Part shown: positions 15,924 to 17,028 of the stretch, piece by piece
Numbering within the stretch: position 1 is the stretch's first letter
Layout of the letters: each line of letters opens with the position of its first letter
Origin: DATLBA01 sp035527275
Lineage (GTDB): Bacteria; Planctomycetota; Phycisphaerae; FEN-1346
NCBI GenBank assembly: GCA_035527275.1
Contig: DATLBA010000072.1
Location: 1-17,028, forward strand
Direction: 5' to 3'
DNA: 17,028 nt
Made by a program: the position numbers and the translations under genes
Notes under the pieces: model-generated
What the model was told of the DNA's origin: nothing
The model's input: the letters and a program-made list of their open reading frames with translations, nothing else
The model's database searches: none

Positions 15924-16091
15924 ATGGAGGCTTTTGACAGGCTGAAACAGATCGTTGCAGATGCCGAGATGGACCTGGAGAGGGCCGAGAAGGGCAACAA
16001 GGCGGCCGGAACCCGCGTCCGCAAGGCGATGCAGGACGTCAAGAAGGCCGTCCAGGACGTGCGCGTCAGGATTCTTGAGATGCGCGCGTAA
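15924..16091 (+). CDS. Small Hc1/histone H1-like protein, 55 aa
   Basis: A short, charged, helical protein that resembles bacterial histone H1-like (Hc1-type) DNA-binding proteins. The ATG at 15924 has GGAGG 8 nt upstream; an in-frame start at 15855 has none. The N-terminal helix MEAFDRLKQIVADAEMDLER is followed by the family-like EKGNKAAGTRVRKAMQD (25-41) and a basic/acidic helix to the end. The GNKAAGTR core with spaced Lys/Arg is the main reason for the assignment. Family members are thought to bind DNA and affect nucleoid structure or expression. It lacks the long Lys/Ala-rich tail of chlamydial Hc1, so its role may be narrower. The gene is flanked by hairpins on both sides and may be its own transcription unit. 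Confidence 0.8.
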   Translation: MEAFDRLKQIVADAEMDLERAEKGNKAAGTRVRKAMQDVKKAVQDVRVRILEMRA

Positions 16092-16148
16092 GCGGGGAAC
16101 CCGCCGCCGTCCCGGCGCGGACACGCCTGGGCTTGTGGTGTTCAGAAT

Positions 16149-16190
16149 GCCCTCGGAAGGGCGCGGGTCGCCGTTAGGACGGGCGACCCG
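16149..16190. repeat. Two hairpins between the Hc1-like and fabZ genes
   Basis: GCCCT (16149-16153) pairs with AGGGC (16158-16162) around CGGA. CGGGTCGCC (16164-16172) pairs with GGCGACCCG (16182-16190) around a 9-nt loop. They sit in the 205-nt spacer after the Hc1-like gene. There is no T-tract, so termination is uncertain; a leader structure for the next gene is possible. Confidence 0.5.
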
Positions 16191-16296
16191 TCCGGTGGTG
16201 TGTCGGGCAGCGGCCCGCCTCCGTCCGTTCCTGTGGATGTCCAGGTGGGCCTTTGTCTCGACTCTTCGCCGGGGCAAGAGAAATCAGGAAAAGCCC

Positions 16297-16770
16297 ATGC
16301 CGCCTTCCCTGGTGGTTGACCTTGACTCGATTGACCTCGAGCACATCCTGATGGGGCCCGAGGAAATCCGCAAGTACAACCCCCACCGATACGAGATGGA
16401 GCAGTTGAGCGGGGTCCTCCACCTGGACCGGGACGCGGGCCGGATCGTCGCCTTCAAGGAGGTGCGCGACGACGAGTTCTGGGTGCGTGGACACATTCCG
16501 GGTCGGCCTCTTTTACCGGGCGTCCTGATGGTCGAAGCGGCGGCCCAGATGTGCAGCCTCTACTACAAGGTGGTGCAAGAGGACTCGCGGTTTCTGGGGT
16601 TCGGCGGGATGGACGGCGTGAAGTTCCGCGGGCAGGTCGTCCCGGGGGATCGCCTTATTCTGCTCGGTCGGGTGCGGGAGATTCGCAGCCGGCGGGCCTG
16701 TTTCGACACCCAGGGCATCGCGAACGGGCACCTCGTCATGGAAGCCAGAATCACCGGCATGCCAATATAG
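16297..16770 (+). CDS. fabZ: FabZ-type 3-hydroxyacyl-ACP dehydratase
   Basis: Hotdog-fold enzyme that dehydrates 3-hydroxyacyl-ACP to trans-2-enoyl-ACP in fatty acid synthesis. The ATG at 16297 has AGGA 7 nt upstream. The 157-residue length is close to the family (about 145-155). The active-site segment GHIPGRPLLPGVLMVEAAAQ (65-84) contains the catalytic His66 and Glu80, spaced 14 as in known FabZ. The N-terminal NPHRYEMEQLSGVLHLD (28-44) matches the usual PHRYP-type start, with some substitutions (the Pro and Asp of the standard motif differ). KFRGQVVPGDRL lies at 108-119. It is followed by rpmH after 19 nt, so the two may be cotranscribed. A FabA-like or specialised paralog cannot be excluded. 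Confidence 0.92.
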   Translation: MPPSLVVDLDSIDLEHILMGPEEIRKYNPHRYEMEQLSGVLHLDRDAGRIVAFKEVRDDEFWVRGHIPGRPLLPGVLMVEAAAQMCSLYYKVVQEDSRFLGFGGMDGVKFRGQVVPGDRLILLGRVREIRSRRACFDTQGIANGHLVMEARITGMPI

Positions 16771-16789
16771 GACCGAAAGAGGAAGACCA

Positions 16790-16933
16790 ATGGGCATACC
16801 CGGACGCAAGATATCCAGCCGCAAGCATTGTAAGAAACACGGCTTTCGGGCGCGGATGAAAACGCGCGGTGGCCGGGCGATCATCAGACGACGCCGGCGC
16901 AAACAGCGGCGCCTCCCCGGCGCCAAGCGCTAG
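16790..16933 (+). CDS. rpmH: 50S ribosomal protein L34
   Basis: A 47-residue, very basic protein of the large ribosomal subunit. The ATG at 16790 has GAGGA 6 nt upstream. The core KHGFRARMKTRGGRAIIRRR (16-35) matches the L34 signature, where HGFR, RM.T, GR and RRR are conserved. The basic C-terminus KQRRLPGAKR is also typical. The N-terminus MGIPGRKISSRKHCK differs from the common KRTYQPS start and contains a cysteine, so this is a divergent L34. In most bacteria rpmH is followed by rnpA and yidC near the origin; here the last 95 nt show no recognisable rnpA start. The 19-nt spacing to the fabZ gene suggests a shared transcript. Confidence 0.88.
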   Translation: MGIPGRKISSRKHCKKHGFRARMKTRGGRAIIRRRRRKQRRLPGAKR

Positions 16934-16981
16934 GCGGCGGGACCGAGCCGGCGGACCACGGGGTGCTGGTTCCTCCGGTTT

Positions 16982-17002
16982 CGGCCAATATCCCCTTGGC
17001 CG
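16982..17002. repeat. Inverted repeat downstream of rpmH
   Basis: CGGCCAA (16982-16988) pairs with TTGGCCG (16996-17002) around TATCCCC. It lies 48 nt after the rpmH stop. It could end or stabilise the fabZ-rpmH mRNA, but no T-tract follows. Confidence 0.5.
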
Positions 17003-17028
17003 GTGCGTCTGTAATGAAGGTTGCGGCC

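Noticed and set aside
16963..17028. Open frame from a GTG running off the right edge
   Set aside because: It has no ribosome site and includes the hairpin at 16982-17002. Only 22 codons are visible and none resemble rnpA or another known gene.

Overview
The window is GC-rich bacterial chromosomal DNA with dense, same-strand gene clusters and short spacers. The gene content is a mixed type II secretion/type IV pilus cluster, a large exported protein joining cyclase-like repeats to DUF4159, a MoxR/DUF58/VWA operon, and a small Hc1-type histone-like protein. This suggests the phylum Planctomycetota, possibly a Phycisphaerae-like lineage. That assignment rests on gene families and context only, and no rRNA or tRNA gene is present to test it.

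Region 1 (1-7761, minus strand) is a secretion/pilus assembly operon. In the direction of transcription it encodes a PilB/GspE-type ATPase with an intact-looking MshEN c-di-GMP-binding region, a PilT-type retraction ATPase, a second GspE/PilB ATPase, a GspF/PilC inner-membrane platform protein, and three prepilin-like proteins. The last prepilin runs off the left edge. Spacers are short (13-94 nt), the last two genes overlap by 8 nt, and most genes have a clear Shine-Dalgarno sequence. Together they could build, power and retract a pseudopilus or pilus. The secretin, the prepilin peptidase and GspL/M-type parts are not in this window.

Region 2 (7762-8238) is a 477-nt gene-free stretch carrying several perfect inverted repeats and an AT-rich 7-bp tandem repeat. 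It looks like a cluster of dispersed extragenic repeats.

Region 3 (8239-11651, minus strand) holds a TGS-domain GTPase of the DRG/Obg group with unusual G3 and G4 motifs. Upstream of it lies a 769-residue predicted exported protein with QW-like repeats followed by two tandem DUF4159 units.

Region 4 (11792-15730, plus strand), divergent from the DUF4159 gene, encodes a MoxR AAA+ ATPase, a DUF58 protein and a membrane-anchored VWA protein. The divergent pair of units may act together in the cell envelope, but their substrate is unknown.

Region 5 (15731-17028, plus strand) has a probable terminator, a 55-residue Hc1-like protein, a FabZ-type dehydratase and ribosomal protein L34 (rpmH). The right end holds a hairpin and no gene I can support.

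I see no CRISPR array, transposase, integrase, toxin-antitoxin pair or phage gene. Nothing here is clearly a new defence or mobile system. The most interesting points are the contrast between the two PilB/GspE paralogs at their predicted c-di-GMP sites, the tandem DUF4159 architecture beside the MoxR operon, the atypical GTPase, and the repeated hairpins.
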